A stretch of 64,000 nt of DNA from UBA7672 sp963718145 (lineage in GTDB: Bacteria > Pseudomonadota > Alphaproteobacteria > Caulobacterales > Hyphomonadaceae): contig CAVQYJ010000017.1 in the NCBI GenBank assembly GCA_963718145.1, positions 380,696 through 444,695 of the forward strand, given 5' to 3'. The position numbers and the translations under genes are program-made. Within the stretch, counting starts at the first letter, position 1. Each line of letters starts with the position of its first letter. The notes beneath the pieces were generated by a model that worked only from the letters and a program-made list of their open reading frames with translations, was not told the DNA's origin and made no database searches. This document shows, piece after piece, positions 8,574 through 16,221 of the stretch.

Positions 8574-8615
8574 CGGACACATAGCATCCGGTTTATAGCG
8601 GACACAAGATGTCCG
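8574..8615. promoter_or_regulatory. Twin operator between the Rrf2 regulator and the FAD oxidoreductase
   Basis: Two sites of the same design, CGGA-N9-TCCG, lie at 8574-8590 and 8599-8615, exactly 25 bp apart centre to centre. The second is a perfect CGGACA-N5-TGTCCG palindrome. They occupy the intergenic gap between divergent genes. The likely binder is the adjacent Rrf2 protein; this is an inference from position and symmetry. Confidence 0.6.
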
Positions 8616-8649
8616 ATTACATGCACCATTGGCAGACGAGAGGCATGTC

Positions 8650-9945
8650 ATGAGCGCTTCCTCCCCCATCTCCGGCGCCAGCGTAGCGATTGTCGGGGCC
8701 GGCATCGCCGGGCTGATCGCGGCGATCGAGCTTGCCCACGCCGGCGCCAGGGTCACCGTGTTCGAAGCCGCCTCCGAACCCGGCGGCCGGGCGCGGACGA
8801 AGGAGGCCGGCGGCTTCCTGCTCAACCAGGGCCCACATGCCCTCTACATCGATGGCGCTTTCCGGCGCGAGTTGAAGCGGCTCGGCGTCCCGTTCACCGG
8901 AGGCAGGGCGAACCCGCCCGAGACGCTCGGCCTCCACAACGGCAAGCTGCGCCGCCTCCCGATCTCGCTGTCGTCCCTGGTGGTGTCGGATTTCTTCGGC
9001 GTCGGCGACAAGCTCGCCTTCGCCCGCGTGCAGAAGGCGGTGGCCGACAGCCGCGGCGGCGAGGCTGGCAGCTATGGCGCGTGGCTCGATGCGCAGAAGC
9101 TCTCGCCCATCGTGCGGGCGTCGATGGAGGCGATCGGGCGCGTGTCGAGCTACGCCAATGCGCCTTATCTGATCAGCGCCGCCGCCATGCTCGAACAGAT
9201 GCGCCGCGCAGGCAAGGGCGTGCTCTACATCGATGGCGGCTGGGCGACTCTCATCGATGGACTGGGGATGGCGGCGCAGGCGGCAGGCGCCGAGTTGCGA
9301 ACCGGCGCCGGAGTGCAGCATGTGGCCGTCGAGGGTCGGCGCACCAGGCTGTCGCTCGCCGATGGGGGCGAGGCGGTTGCCGATGCGACCCTGCTGGCGC
9401 TGGGGCCGCATGAAGCGGCGGAGCTTGCGCCTCAGATCGACTCGCTGCGCGCCTGCGCAGCGGAGGCCATCCCCGTCCGCGCCAACGTGCTCGACCTGGC
9501 TCTGGAAAGGCTCCCGGACGGCGCAAAGACCTTCATCCTGGGCGTCGACCAGCCGCTCTATTTCTCCGTGCATACCCATGCAGCAAGGCTCGCGCCGCAG
9601 GGCGGGGCGGTGGTCCACGTCGCGAAATACCTGCCGCCCGGCGAAATACCGGGCCGTGACGCCATGTCGGAACTTGAGGCGCTGGCGGACCTCGCCATGC
9701 CGGGCTGGCGCGCGGTGGAGGTCAAGCGGCAGGAACTGCGCGGCATGGTGGTGGTGCATGCGATGCCGCGGTGCGATGTGGTGCGCGCGGGTGTGGTCGT
9801 GCGTGATGCGCCCGGCGTGTTCGTGGCGGGCGATTGGGTGGGCGCGGAGGCGATGCTGTCAGACGCCGCTGCGGCGAGCGCCGTGCACGCTGCGCACGCG
9901 ATGCACGCATGGCTCTCAACCCACGAGACAAGCCGCGCCGCGTAA
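8650..9945 (+). CDS. FAD-dependent amine oxidase/phytoene desaturase-like oxidoreductase
   Basis: A 431-residue flavoprotein. The Rossmann motif VAIVGAGIAGLIAAIELA at about 11-30 is followed by VTVFEAASEPGGRARTKEAG, the GG motif of the amine oxidase/protoporphyrinogen oxidase/phytoene desaturase superfamily. GVFVAGDWVGAEAMLSDAAA near the end is the conserved FAD-contact motif. The substrate is unknown; no carotenoid or haem genes adjoin it. The ATG at 8650 was preferred to one at 8629 because the latter lies closer to the operators. Divergent from the Rrf2 gene, so expression probably responds to the redox or iron signal sensed by that protein. Confidence 0.82.
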   Translation: MSASSPISGASVAIVGAGIAGLIAAIELAHAGARVTVFEAASEPGGRARTKEAGGFLLNQGPHALYIDGAFRRELKRLGVPFTGGRANPPETLGLHNGKLRRLPISLSSLVVSDFFGVGDKLAFARVQKAVADSRGGEAGSYGAWLDAQKLSPIVRASMEAIGRVSSYANAPYLISAAAMLEQMRRAGKGVLYIDGGWATLIDGLGMAAQAAGAELRTGAGVQHVAVEGRRTRLSLADGGEAVADATLLALGPHEAAELAPQIDSLRACAAEAIPVRANVLDLALERLPDGAKTFILGVDQPLYFSVHTHAARLAPQGGAVVHVAKYLPPGEIPGRDAMSELEALADLAMPGWRAVEVKRQELRGMVVVHAMPRCDVVRAGVVVRDAPGVFVAGDWVGAEAMLSDAAAASAVHAAHAMHAWLSTHETSRAA

Positions 9946-10007
9946 CACCTTGTGATTTTCGCCAGTGCGCGCGAAGGTTGTCGCTTGGCGGGCATCGGGA
10001 GCGGCGG

Positions 10008-10730
10008 TTGAGCATTTTCACCTCACGAGGTCGGGTGTTTCTGTCCTATTCGAGTGCGCAGCGCGAGGAGGCGAAGGCGATCGCCACGGCGCTGCGCAAT
10101 GCGCGGTTCGATGTCTTCTTTGATGCGAGCGAGCTGCCGCCCGGCGGGGACTACAATTCACGCATCGGCGCCGCCATGAAGAAGGCCGACGCGGTGGTCT
10201 TCCTTCTGACGCCAGAATTCGTGCGCGAGGGCGCTTATACGCGCACCGAACTGGCGATTTCGGAACAGCAGTGGCCGAGCCCGATAGGTCGTGTGCTGCC
10301 CGTTGTGCTGAAGCCGACCAGACTTGTCGGGCATTCCGGTCTATCTGAAGTCCGTCACTCTGCTTGAGCCGGCCGGAAATGCGCCAGCGGAGATCGTGCA
10401 GGGGGTGCTGCGCCTGCGGAAATGGTCGCAGCGCGGGCGTTGGGCTGCCGCTGCGTTGTTACTGATCGCGGGCATCGCGTCGGGCGGTTCCTGGCTGGCA
10501 TTTGATTATGCGGCGAAGGCTGAGGGAGCGCGGGCCCTGCGCTCGGTTTCCGTGGAGATCGAGAACAATGCACGGGTGGTCGACAATCTGCGCGAGAACA
10601 CCGCAACACTGACCAATGCCGTGCTGGCAATCGCGCAGGGCATCCGCAATCCCGGCATCGCCATCCTCTCTGGCCTGTTCCCAACGGAGAACATCGATCC
10701 TGACGCCGACGCCAGCCGCCTGCCCACTAG
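10008..10730 (+). CDS. TIR-domain protein with membrane segment, frameshifted
   Basis: The N-terminal ~110 residues form a TIR domain: GRVFLSYSSAQREEAKAIA, then FDVFFDASELPPGGDYNSRI, then YTRTELAISEQQ, where Glu81 is the candidate catalytic residue of NAD-cleaving TIR proteins. The start is TTG at 10008 with GGGAG six bases upstream. After LPVVLKPT the frame breaks; removing one base at 10317-10323 continues the domain as DLSGIPVYLKSVTLLEP. A membrane helix follows (AAALLLIAGIASGGSWLAF) and then a coiled-coil-like stretch. The resumed frame stays open to 10995, but that part is antisense to mltA. A stop at 10728-10730, reached if the frame changed once more, fits the convergent gene end better. 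Bacterial TIR proteins often act in defence, but no partner gene is visible here. Confidence 0.65.
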
Positions 10731-12036
10731 CCCGGCGGCGCAGCGGCCACTGCGCTCGCAATTGGCGCGGCGAACTGCTTGGGCAGCAGCGTCCACCAGC
10801 GTGCAGGGCCGTTCATCTTCTCGGCGTAGGCGCCTGCGTCCTGGCCGATGCCGACGAAGACATCGCCGCGCAGTGGGCCGCGGCGGATGGCCCCGCCCGT
10901 GTCCTGGGCGACCATCAGGCGCTGGAAGGCATAGCCGCTGTACGCGCCATCGACAAAGACGACAGCGCCATAGGGATGGAAGGCCGGATCGATAGCAATC
11001 GACCCCATGGGCGTCAGCGAAATGCCGGCGGCGCCCTTGGGTCCGGCGGTGTTGTCGGCGATCGTCTCTTCCTGGAAGAAGACGTAGGACGGATCGGCGT
11101 TGAGCGCCTGCTTCTGCTCGCCAGGATTGGAGTCGAGCCACTGGCGGAAACCGGTCCACGTGGCCGAAGCGAGACGTCCGGCATTGCGCAGGGCGCCCAG
11201 CGCGGAGTTCCACTTGTAGCCGTTCTGCGCCGAGAACTGCGCGCGCGCTTCCGTGCCGTCCTGGAAGTGCAGGCGGCCCGAGCCCTGGACCTGCAGATTG
11301 TAGACATCCGCCGGGTGGGCGTAGCCGATGATCTGGCCCTGGTATGGCGTGATGGCTTCGCGCTTCGGGTAGGGCTCGATGCGGTCGCCGACGAGCTTGC
11401 CGTTAAGCTGTCGCGGCGCGCCGCGCAGCGCGGCGCTGTCATAGGCTTCGGCGAACTTTCCAAGATCGATGGTGTACATGTCCGACGGGCGCGAGAGCAC
11501 TGGCTCGGTGAAGGGCGGCGACCAGGCGCGGCTCGCCTGGATCACAGGTTCGAAATAGGCGGTGAGGCGCTGCTCGCCGGTCCCGGTCACCATTGCGGCT
11601 TCGAAATAGGTCTCGAAGAACCAGTGCTCCTGTCCAGGCTGGATCGTGCCGGCCGCATCACAGGCGTTGAACCACGTGCCCACCGCGCCGCCATAGCGTC
11701 CGCCGGACAGCGGCGCATCCGGCGTGCGCATTTTCCATCCGGCGCACTGGCGCTTGAAGGCGGCGAGGGCAGGCGCGAAGTCGGCGCTGGCCCAGCCGGG
11801 GATGTCCGCGAATTGCGCTGGCGTCAGCAGGAAATCGGGAATGAGTGGCTGCACAGGCGGGGGCTGCGTGGTCTCGCGGCTGCGGCAGGCGGCTGGACCG
11901 GCGGTGTTGGCGGGAGAACGGGGCGGGCGACCTGGCCCGGGCGCGAGATTGGCGCGGGGCGGGTGTTGGACGCGCAGGCGGACATCGTCATGGCGAGAGC
12001 GGCCAGCAACGAAAATTGGGCGGCGCGGCGGATCAT
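10727..12036 (-). CDS. mltA: MltA-type membrane-bound lytic transglycosylase, frameshifted near the N-terminus
   Basis: Lytic transglycosylase A family: the MltA domain spans GRYGGAVGTWFNACDAAG to the FEPVIQAS region, and the 3D domain at the end carries FHPYGAVVFVD, DTGGAIRRGPLRGDVFVG. The latter includes the catalytic Asp region. It cuts peptidoglycan glycan strands to anhydromuropeptides. A correct lipoprotein signal begins at 12036 (MIRRAAQFSLLAALAMTMSA, lipobox before Cys21) but lies in another frame from the domain. The frames join at 11870-11890 if one base is missing there. The frame that is continuous with the domain begins with an arginine-rich stretch that does not look like protein. 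Confidence 0.82.
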
Positions 12037-12133
12037 TCGCGTCTCCAGGCAAAACTCCGGCGGCCCCGGCCCAGGCTAGTTGATCACGGGAGGTTAGCGC
12101 GAAATTGTGGCAGGTCGAGCATGGAACCGCATG

Positions 12134-12841
12134 CTATCGGCCCGGCGGTCTCAGATCCGGGCGGGCCTCCGCGGCGGGGACGTTGGCGACGATGCCGGCA
12201 AGGTTTCCCTCTTCCCCGGGTGAAATCAGCTCGTAGAAGCCCGTCAGCTTGACGCGCACGACCACCGGCCCATCGCTGGAGTTGGAGAACTGCCAGCCCT
12301 GGATGCCGTCAAAGGGCGCGGTGAGGGCGCCCTGCGCGCTCAGTCCATAGCCCTGCTTGTAGGTGGCGACCGTCATCTCCTCGGTCCTGGAACCCGGTGT
12401 GGTATGGCCGTGAAAATCGTAGTGGAAATCATTGGCGCGCTGCGCGCCGGTGACCTGCCATTCATAGACCAGGCTGGCGCCCTGCTTCATTCGAACCTTG
12501 TATTCGAGTTCCGAACCCTTGGCCCCGCCCATGAAGTCGGTGAGTGGAATCTCGATCACGTCCGTGCGCAGCGGCAGGTCAAATTCGCGCGCCAGCGGGC
12601 CGCCGGCGCCGGACTTTACGTCGATCGTGTTCTCGTCCGGCGCCCAGAGTCGAGCGACGCCCGAGAGCTTGCCAAGGCCGAGCGGATCGACGTTGAACTC
12701 GGCGGGCATGATGGCGCCGAGCACGATCAGTGCGCCCGCGACGAGGCCGCCGCCGGTGATGATGGCGAGCGTCTTGCCCGAGACCTTCAGCTGGACCGGC
12801 GCGATGGGTTGCGCCTCAGTGATTTCCGGTTCGGCCATCAT
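12134..12841 (-). CDS. Membrane-anchored protein paired with HupE
   Basis: A 235-residue protein with a short cytoplasmic N-terminus, one membrane helix at about 26-46 (LAIITGGGLVAGALIVLGAI), and a periplasmic beta-rich domain. FDLPLRTDVIEIPLTDFMGG and DFHYDFHGHTTPG are recognisable blocks, the latter with a cluster of histidines (FHYDFHGH) that might bind a metal. Its ATG overlaps the stop of the upstream hupE-like gene by four bases, so the two are translationally coupled. I know no characterised family; the tight pairing suggests it helps a metal-related function of HupE. Confidence 0.65.
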   Translation of the reverse strand: MMAEPEITEAQPIAPVQLKVSGKTLAIITGGGLVAGALIVLGAIMPAEFNVDPLGLGKLSGVARLWAPDENTIDVKSGAGGPLAREFDLPLRTDVIEIPLTDFMGGAKGSELEYKVRMKQGASLVYEWQVTGAQRANDFHYDFHGHTTPGSRTEEMTVATYKQGYGLSAQGALTAPFDGIQGWQFSNSSDGPVVVRVKLTGFYELISPGEEGNLAGIVANVPAAEARPDLRPPGR

Positions 12842-13527
12842 GCGTCTCCAGCGAGAAAGTACCCTGCAAGCTGCTCGCCCGCCAGCACAATGCCGGCGAG
12901 AAACAGCAGGGCGTTGGCGGCGACGGCCATGCGGCCGAAGCTTCTGGTTGTCCGCCAGATCGTCATGACGATCAGGATCAGCGACAGCGCGATAAGCTGC
13001 CCGATTTCGACGCCGACATTGAAGGCGATGAGATTGGGGATGAGGCCGTCCGGGTTGAGGCCGAGAGCCTGCAGCTTGGTGGCGAGGCCGAGGCCGTGGA
13101 CGAGGCCGAAGCCGCCGACAGCGACACGATTGTCCGGTTCAAAACCGAGATGCTTGAAGCCGCCGAGGTTCTCGAAGGCTTTGTACGAAACGGAAAGTCC
13201 GATCACCATGTCGACGAGGTAGGACGATACGCCGAGATCGAAGATCACGCCGAGCAGCAGTGTTGTCGAGTGGCCGACCGAGAACAGCGTGACATAGAGC
13301 AGTACGTCCTTGAGGCGGTAAAGGAAGAAGATGACGCCGACGAGGAAGAGCAGGTGGTCATATCCCGTCACCATGTGCTTGGCGCCGAGATAGAGGAAAG
13401 GGAACGGATCCGCGCCTATCGTGTTGCGCACGAACTGCGCATCGCTTCCGCCGATGGCGTGGGCAAGGGCGGGCGGGGCGATCAGACTGAGGAACAGAAC
13501 CGCGAGAAGGATATGGCGCCGATGCAT
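12838..13527 (-). CDS. hupE: HupE/UreJ-family membrane protein
   Basis: A 229-residue protein with a cleavable signal (MHRRHILLAVLFLSLIAPPA) followed by about six membrane helices. It carries the HupE/UreJ signature: GAKHMVTGYDHLLFLVGVIF near the N-terminus with two ligand-like His and an Asp, the FSVGHSTTLLLG helix, and GLVHGLGLA later. HupE members transport nickel or cobalt in hydrogenase and urease loci, but no such enzyme is present here. This is the more widespread 'HupE/UreJ family' type of unknown substrate. First gene of a two-gene operon with the membrane-anchored protein. Confidence 0.82.
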   Translation of the reverse strand: MHRRHILLAVLFLSLIAPPALAHAIGGSDAQFVRNTIGADPFPFLYLGAKHMVTGYDHLLFLVGVIFFLYRLKDVLLYVTLFSVGHSTTLLLGVIFDLGVSSYLVDMVIGLSVSYKAFENLGGFKHLGFEPDNRVAVGGFGLVHGLGLATKLQALGLNPDGLIPNLIAFNVGVEIGQLIALSLILIVMTIWRTTRSFGRMAVAANALLFLAGIVLAGEQLAGYFLAGDA

Positions 13528-13626
13528 CTAGGGCTCGCGGGTTGTCACTGGGGGGCACGGGTACACGCGCCGTCCGTTCCATGCAACAATGCGATCGGGA
13601 CGGCATAGGCGTATCAGGAGAATATC

Positions 13627-14334
13627 ATGTCGGTTGACCTCGATCGTCGCACCGCCCTGGCCGCAGGGCTCACTGCGGCTGCCTTGGTGGCAATGCAGGG
13701 AAACGCAGGCGCCCAGCAGACGGCCACGTCCCCAACGGCAAAGGGTTACCAGGCCAGGCCCCTGCCGTTCGACCCGAAGACCATTCCGGGCTTCTCCGAG
13801 AAAATCCTCGTGAGCCACCACGACAATAACTATGTCGGCGCGGTGAACCGGATCGGCGCGATCGGCGGACAGCTCGCGCAGCTCGACATGGCGACGGCGC
13901 CCGGCTTCCTGATTAACGGCCTGAAGCGTGAAGAGCTTCTCGCCATGAATTCGATGATTCTTCACGAGGCGTATTTCAATTCTCTCGGCAAAGGCGGCGG
14001 CAAGCCTGGCTCGGCGCTGGCGAAACGGATCGAGTCCGATTTCGGCAGCGAGAAGAAATGGCGCGACGAGTATGTTGCGATGGGCAAGGCGCTGGGCGGC
14101 GGATCGGGCTGGGTGCTGCTGAGCTGGTCGCCCCGGGCCGGGCGGCTGGTAAACCAGTGGGCGGCGGACCACAGCATGTCGCTGGCGGACGGCCGGGTGC
14201 TGCTGGCGCTCGACATGTACGAGCACGCCTATCACATGGATTTCGGCGCCAGGGCCGCGGCTTACGTCGATGCCTACATGGGCGCCGTGGACTGGGGCCA
14301 TGCTGATGCTGAATTCGCGGCCGCCTCGCGATAG
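13627..14334 (+). CDS. Exported Fe/Mn superoxide dismutase
   Basis: A 235-residue Fe/Mn-SOD with an N-terminal export signal (DRRTALAAGLTAAALVAMQG, twin-arginine-like). Metal ligands are visible in order: His64 or His65 (SHHDNNYV), His113 (ILHEAYFN), Asp196 and His200 (LDMYEHAYHMDFG). The enzyme turns superoxide into oxygen and peroxide; the signal places it in the periplasm, unusual because most Fe/Mn-SODs are cytoplasmic. Sequence alone does not tell iron from manganese. Transcribed alone, divergent from hupE. Confidence 0.88.
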   Translation: MSVDLDRRTALAAGLTAAALVAMQGNAGAQQTATSPTAKGYQARPLPFDPKTIPGFSEKILVSHHDNNYVGAVNRIGAIGGQLAQLDMATAPGFLINGLKREELLAMNSMILHEAYFNSLGKGGGKPGSALAKRIESDFGSEKKWRDEYVAMGKALGGGSGWVLLSWSPRAGRLVNQWAADHSMSLADGRVLLALDMYEHAYHMDFGARAAAYVDAYMGAVDWGHADAEFAAASR

Positions 14335-14415
14335 GTTGACTGCCTCTGCGACCCTGCGGCGTTTGCTGTTCACGGCGTCGCAGGGGTATGTTTGAGGCTC
14401 ATACGGAGTATTCCC

Positions 14416-14868
14416 ATGTCCCATCCGCTTCGCATCGGTCTTGTTGGCGCGACCTTCATTCTGGCCGCCGCAGGCGCAGCTTTCGCGCACCACAACTCCA
14501 TGGAGGGGTTTGACGAGAAATCACCCGTCGTGCTGTCCGGCGAGATCTCGAAGATCGACTGGAGCGGGGAACACGCGGTGGTCTTCATCACCACCAAGGA
14601 CGGCAAGGCGTGGAAGGTCCAGACGGCGCCGGTGAAGACCATGCGCGAGAACGGCCTCGATGAAGCGGCCTTCGGGGTACGCGAGAAGGTGACGATCCGC
14701 GGCTACCAGTCGCTCGACAAGGCGTGCAAGCCCAACTGCCTGGCCACAGCCAAGGACGTGATGTTCGCCGACGGCCTCAAGGTTCTGCTCGACGGCTCGC
14801 ATGCGAAGGACACGGCCAAGGCTGTGCATGACCAGCGCGTCTCGGCCCGGGCCAAGCTGCGGCAGTAG
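14416..14868 (+). CDS. DUF6152 family exported protein
   Basis: A 150-residue exported protein. It has a signal peptide (LRIGLVGATFILAAAGAAFA), then HHNSMEGFDEKSPVVLSG and EISKIDWSGEHAVVFITTKD, the HH-S..FD and GxV..I.W.NPH-like pattern of DUF6152. The fold is probably an OB-like beta barrel. The family often sits near secreted proteins of the PDLxGxWTN type found three times in this window, although not adjacent here. Start at 14416 has GGAG eight bases upstream; a more distal in-frame ATG at 14392 would spoil the signal peptide. Confidence 0.8.
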   Translation: MSHPLRIGLVGATFILAAAGAAFAHHNSMEGFDEKSPVVLSGEISKIDWSGEHAVVFITTKDGKAWKVQTAPVKTMRENGLDEAAFGVREKVTIRGYQSLDKACKPNCLATAKDVMFADGLKVLLDGSHAKDTAKAVHDQRVSARAKLRQ

Positions 14869-14871
14869 TCC

Positions 14872-15093
14872 TCACTCGTCCCACTGGAAGACGTCATCCA
14901 GCTTCGCGCCGAAGACGTGGGCGATGCGGAAAGCCGCCTCGAGCGAGGGGGAATACTTGCCAGCTTCGATGGCCGCCACGGTCTGGCGCGTCATGCCGAT
15001 CTTCTCGGCAAGTTCGCTCTGCGTCATCTCGCCATGTTCGAAACGCAGGCGGCGGATCTGGTTGGCGATCGGCAGGCCCCTCGATTTCGCCAT
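14872..15093 (-). CDS. Small XRE-family helix-turn-helix regulator (YozG-like)
   Basis: A 73-residue protein made of a single Cro/C1 helix-turn-helix: IRRLRFEHGEMTQSELAEKI, then MTRQTVAAIEAGKYSPSL, ending with AHVFGAKLDDVFQWDE. It follows the membrane-protein gene with a 3-bp gap, the usual arrangement of this regulator type with a multi-pass membrane protein. It probably represses its own operon by binding the inverted repeat at 15555-15574. Confidence 0.85.
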   Translation of the reverse strand: MAKSRGLPIANQIRRLRFEHGEMTQSELAEKIGMTRQTVAAIEAGKYSPSLEAAFRIAHVFGAKLDDVFQWDE

Positions 15094-15096
15094 CGA

Positions 15097-15516
15097 TCAG
15101 GCGCCGCGCCGGAATAGAATGATCTGTGCGACTGCGACCACGATTGCTGCGACCACCATGGTGAGGACGCCAAGATAGACTGTGGTCATGAATGTAAGGC
15201 CTGGAATGTGTGTCGCCACCACAACCGCCACCATGCCCACCATCATCACGTAATACCCCGCCGTGTGCGATCGCAACTGGATCAACTTCTCCCGCTCGTC
15301 CCGCTGCGTACGCGCGTCCGCCGGGTTGAGCATTGCGGCGATGACGTGCAACGCGACCTGAAGTACGATCAGCGCAATGATGCTCAGTAGGCCCAAGTGG
15401 AACGACGCCATGCTGAAGGGATGGATCAGTCCCATCGCCAGCGCGCCGTAATAGCTGCCGAAGGTGACCAGCACCGAGACCAGCGTGAACCACGCTGACT
15501 TTTCGCGGAATGACAT
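15097..15516 (-). CDS. Four-helix membrane protein paired with an XRE regulator
   Basis: A 139-residue protein with four hydrophobic segments: FTLVSVLVTFGSYYGALAMG, FHLGLLSIIALIVLQVALHV, YYVMMVGMVAVVVATHIPG and VYLGVLTMVVAAIVVAVAQI. A charged loop with RTQRDEREKLIQLRSHTAG separates the pairs; the DEREK box is shared by this class of regulator-linked membrane proteins. The start at 15516 (MSFREKSAWF) is chosen because the longer reading upstream has no membrane-protein character and crosses the promoter. Function unknown. Confidence 0.75.
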   Translation of the reverse strand: MSFREKSAWFTLVSVLVTFGSYYGALAMGLIHPFSMASFHLGLLSIIALIVLQVALHVIAAMLNPADARTQRDEREKLIQLRSHTAGYYVMMVGMVAVVVATHIPGLTFMTTVYLGVLTMVVAAIVVAVAQIILFRRGA

Positions 15517-15554
15517 GACGTAGCCCTGACCATGCAAAAAAGGGACTCGACATG

Positions 15555-15574
15555 ATGTACAATATCTTTTACAT
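15555..15574. promoter_or_regulatory. Inverted repeat upstream of the membrane protein/XRE operon
   Basis: ATGTA at 15555-15559 and TACAT at 15570-15574 form a symmetric site with a 10-bp AT-rich centre, about 40 bp upstream of the operon start. It lies in one of the few AT-rich patches of the window, consistent with a promoter under control of the small XRE protein. The binder is inferred. Confidence 0.45.
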
Positions 15575-15686
15575 AATGTCAGACTTTCTTTCCATGGCAT
15601 ATCAGCCGTTCCGGAACGCGACAATCGCAGATCGAGCACAATTCCGGGGACAGAGAGGATATGCGTGAAGCGCAACGGAGGGTTGA

Positions 15687-16141
15687 ATGAAGACCAAGTT
15701 TGCTGTGGTGGGTATTGCCGCGCTGGCCTTGGCGGGATGCGATCCGCGCGCCCTGCATCCGCATGGCGGCGTCCATGCGTCAGCCGGAGGCGCACATCCA
15801 AAGGCGGACCATGCACGCCAGCGCAGGCGGACGCGACAACCATCGACCTGCAGGGCGGTTATGATCAATGGCGCGCCAGCCCCTTTATCCAGAAATTCTA
15901 CGACCTGACGAAGGCAAGCTTCGCCCGCGGCGCGGACAAGGTCGACTTCCCCGCCTATCAGGAAAAATCCTACGCGATCTTCCGCGCCTTCGGCGGATCG
16001 ACGGGCGGCAAGGCGGGCGAGGAGGCGATGCTGGATCACCTCAAGGATATTCCACGCCAGATGGTCGGGATCGTGAAGGACGATCCGAAGGTCCTTCAGA
16101 GCTACGACACGTTCTGGGTCGCTCTATCAGGTCCGCCGTAA
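15687..16141 (+). CDS. Uncharacterised lipoprotein, frameshifted
   Basis: A lipoprotein signal (MKTKFAVVGIAALALAGC, Cys18 as lipid site) begins in one frame at 15687. A well-behaved protein (YDQWRASPFIQKFYDLTKAS, then VDFPAYQEKSYAIFRAFGGS, then MLDHLKDIPRQMVGIVKDDP) runs in another frame to the stop at 16139-16141. The two join somewhere in 15790-15830 if one base is missing, giving about 150 residues. Neither half makes sense alone. I do not recognise a named family; it would be anchored in the outer or inner membrane facing the periplasm. Confidence 0.6.
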
Positions 16142-16221
16142 GCTGACGGAATCTCTGCGCGGCAAGGCCAGTTGCCGTCCGTAGCCGATCCGCTAGCGTG
16201 GGCCCGACACGGGAGGCCGAC

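Noticed and set aside
8571..9413. Alternative frame over the start of the FAD oxidoreductase
   Set aside because: Arginine-rich shadow; the correct frame has the Rossmann motif.
10731..10995. Extension of the TIR protein to 10995
   Set aside because: The added residues are antisense to mltA and read as Arg/Ser-rich shadow sequence.
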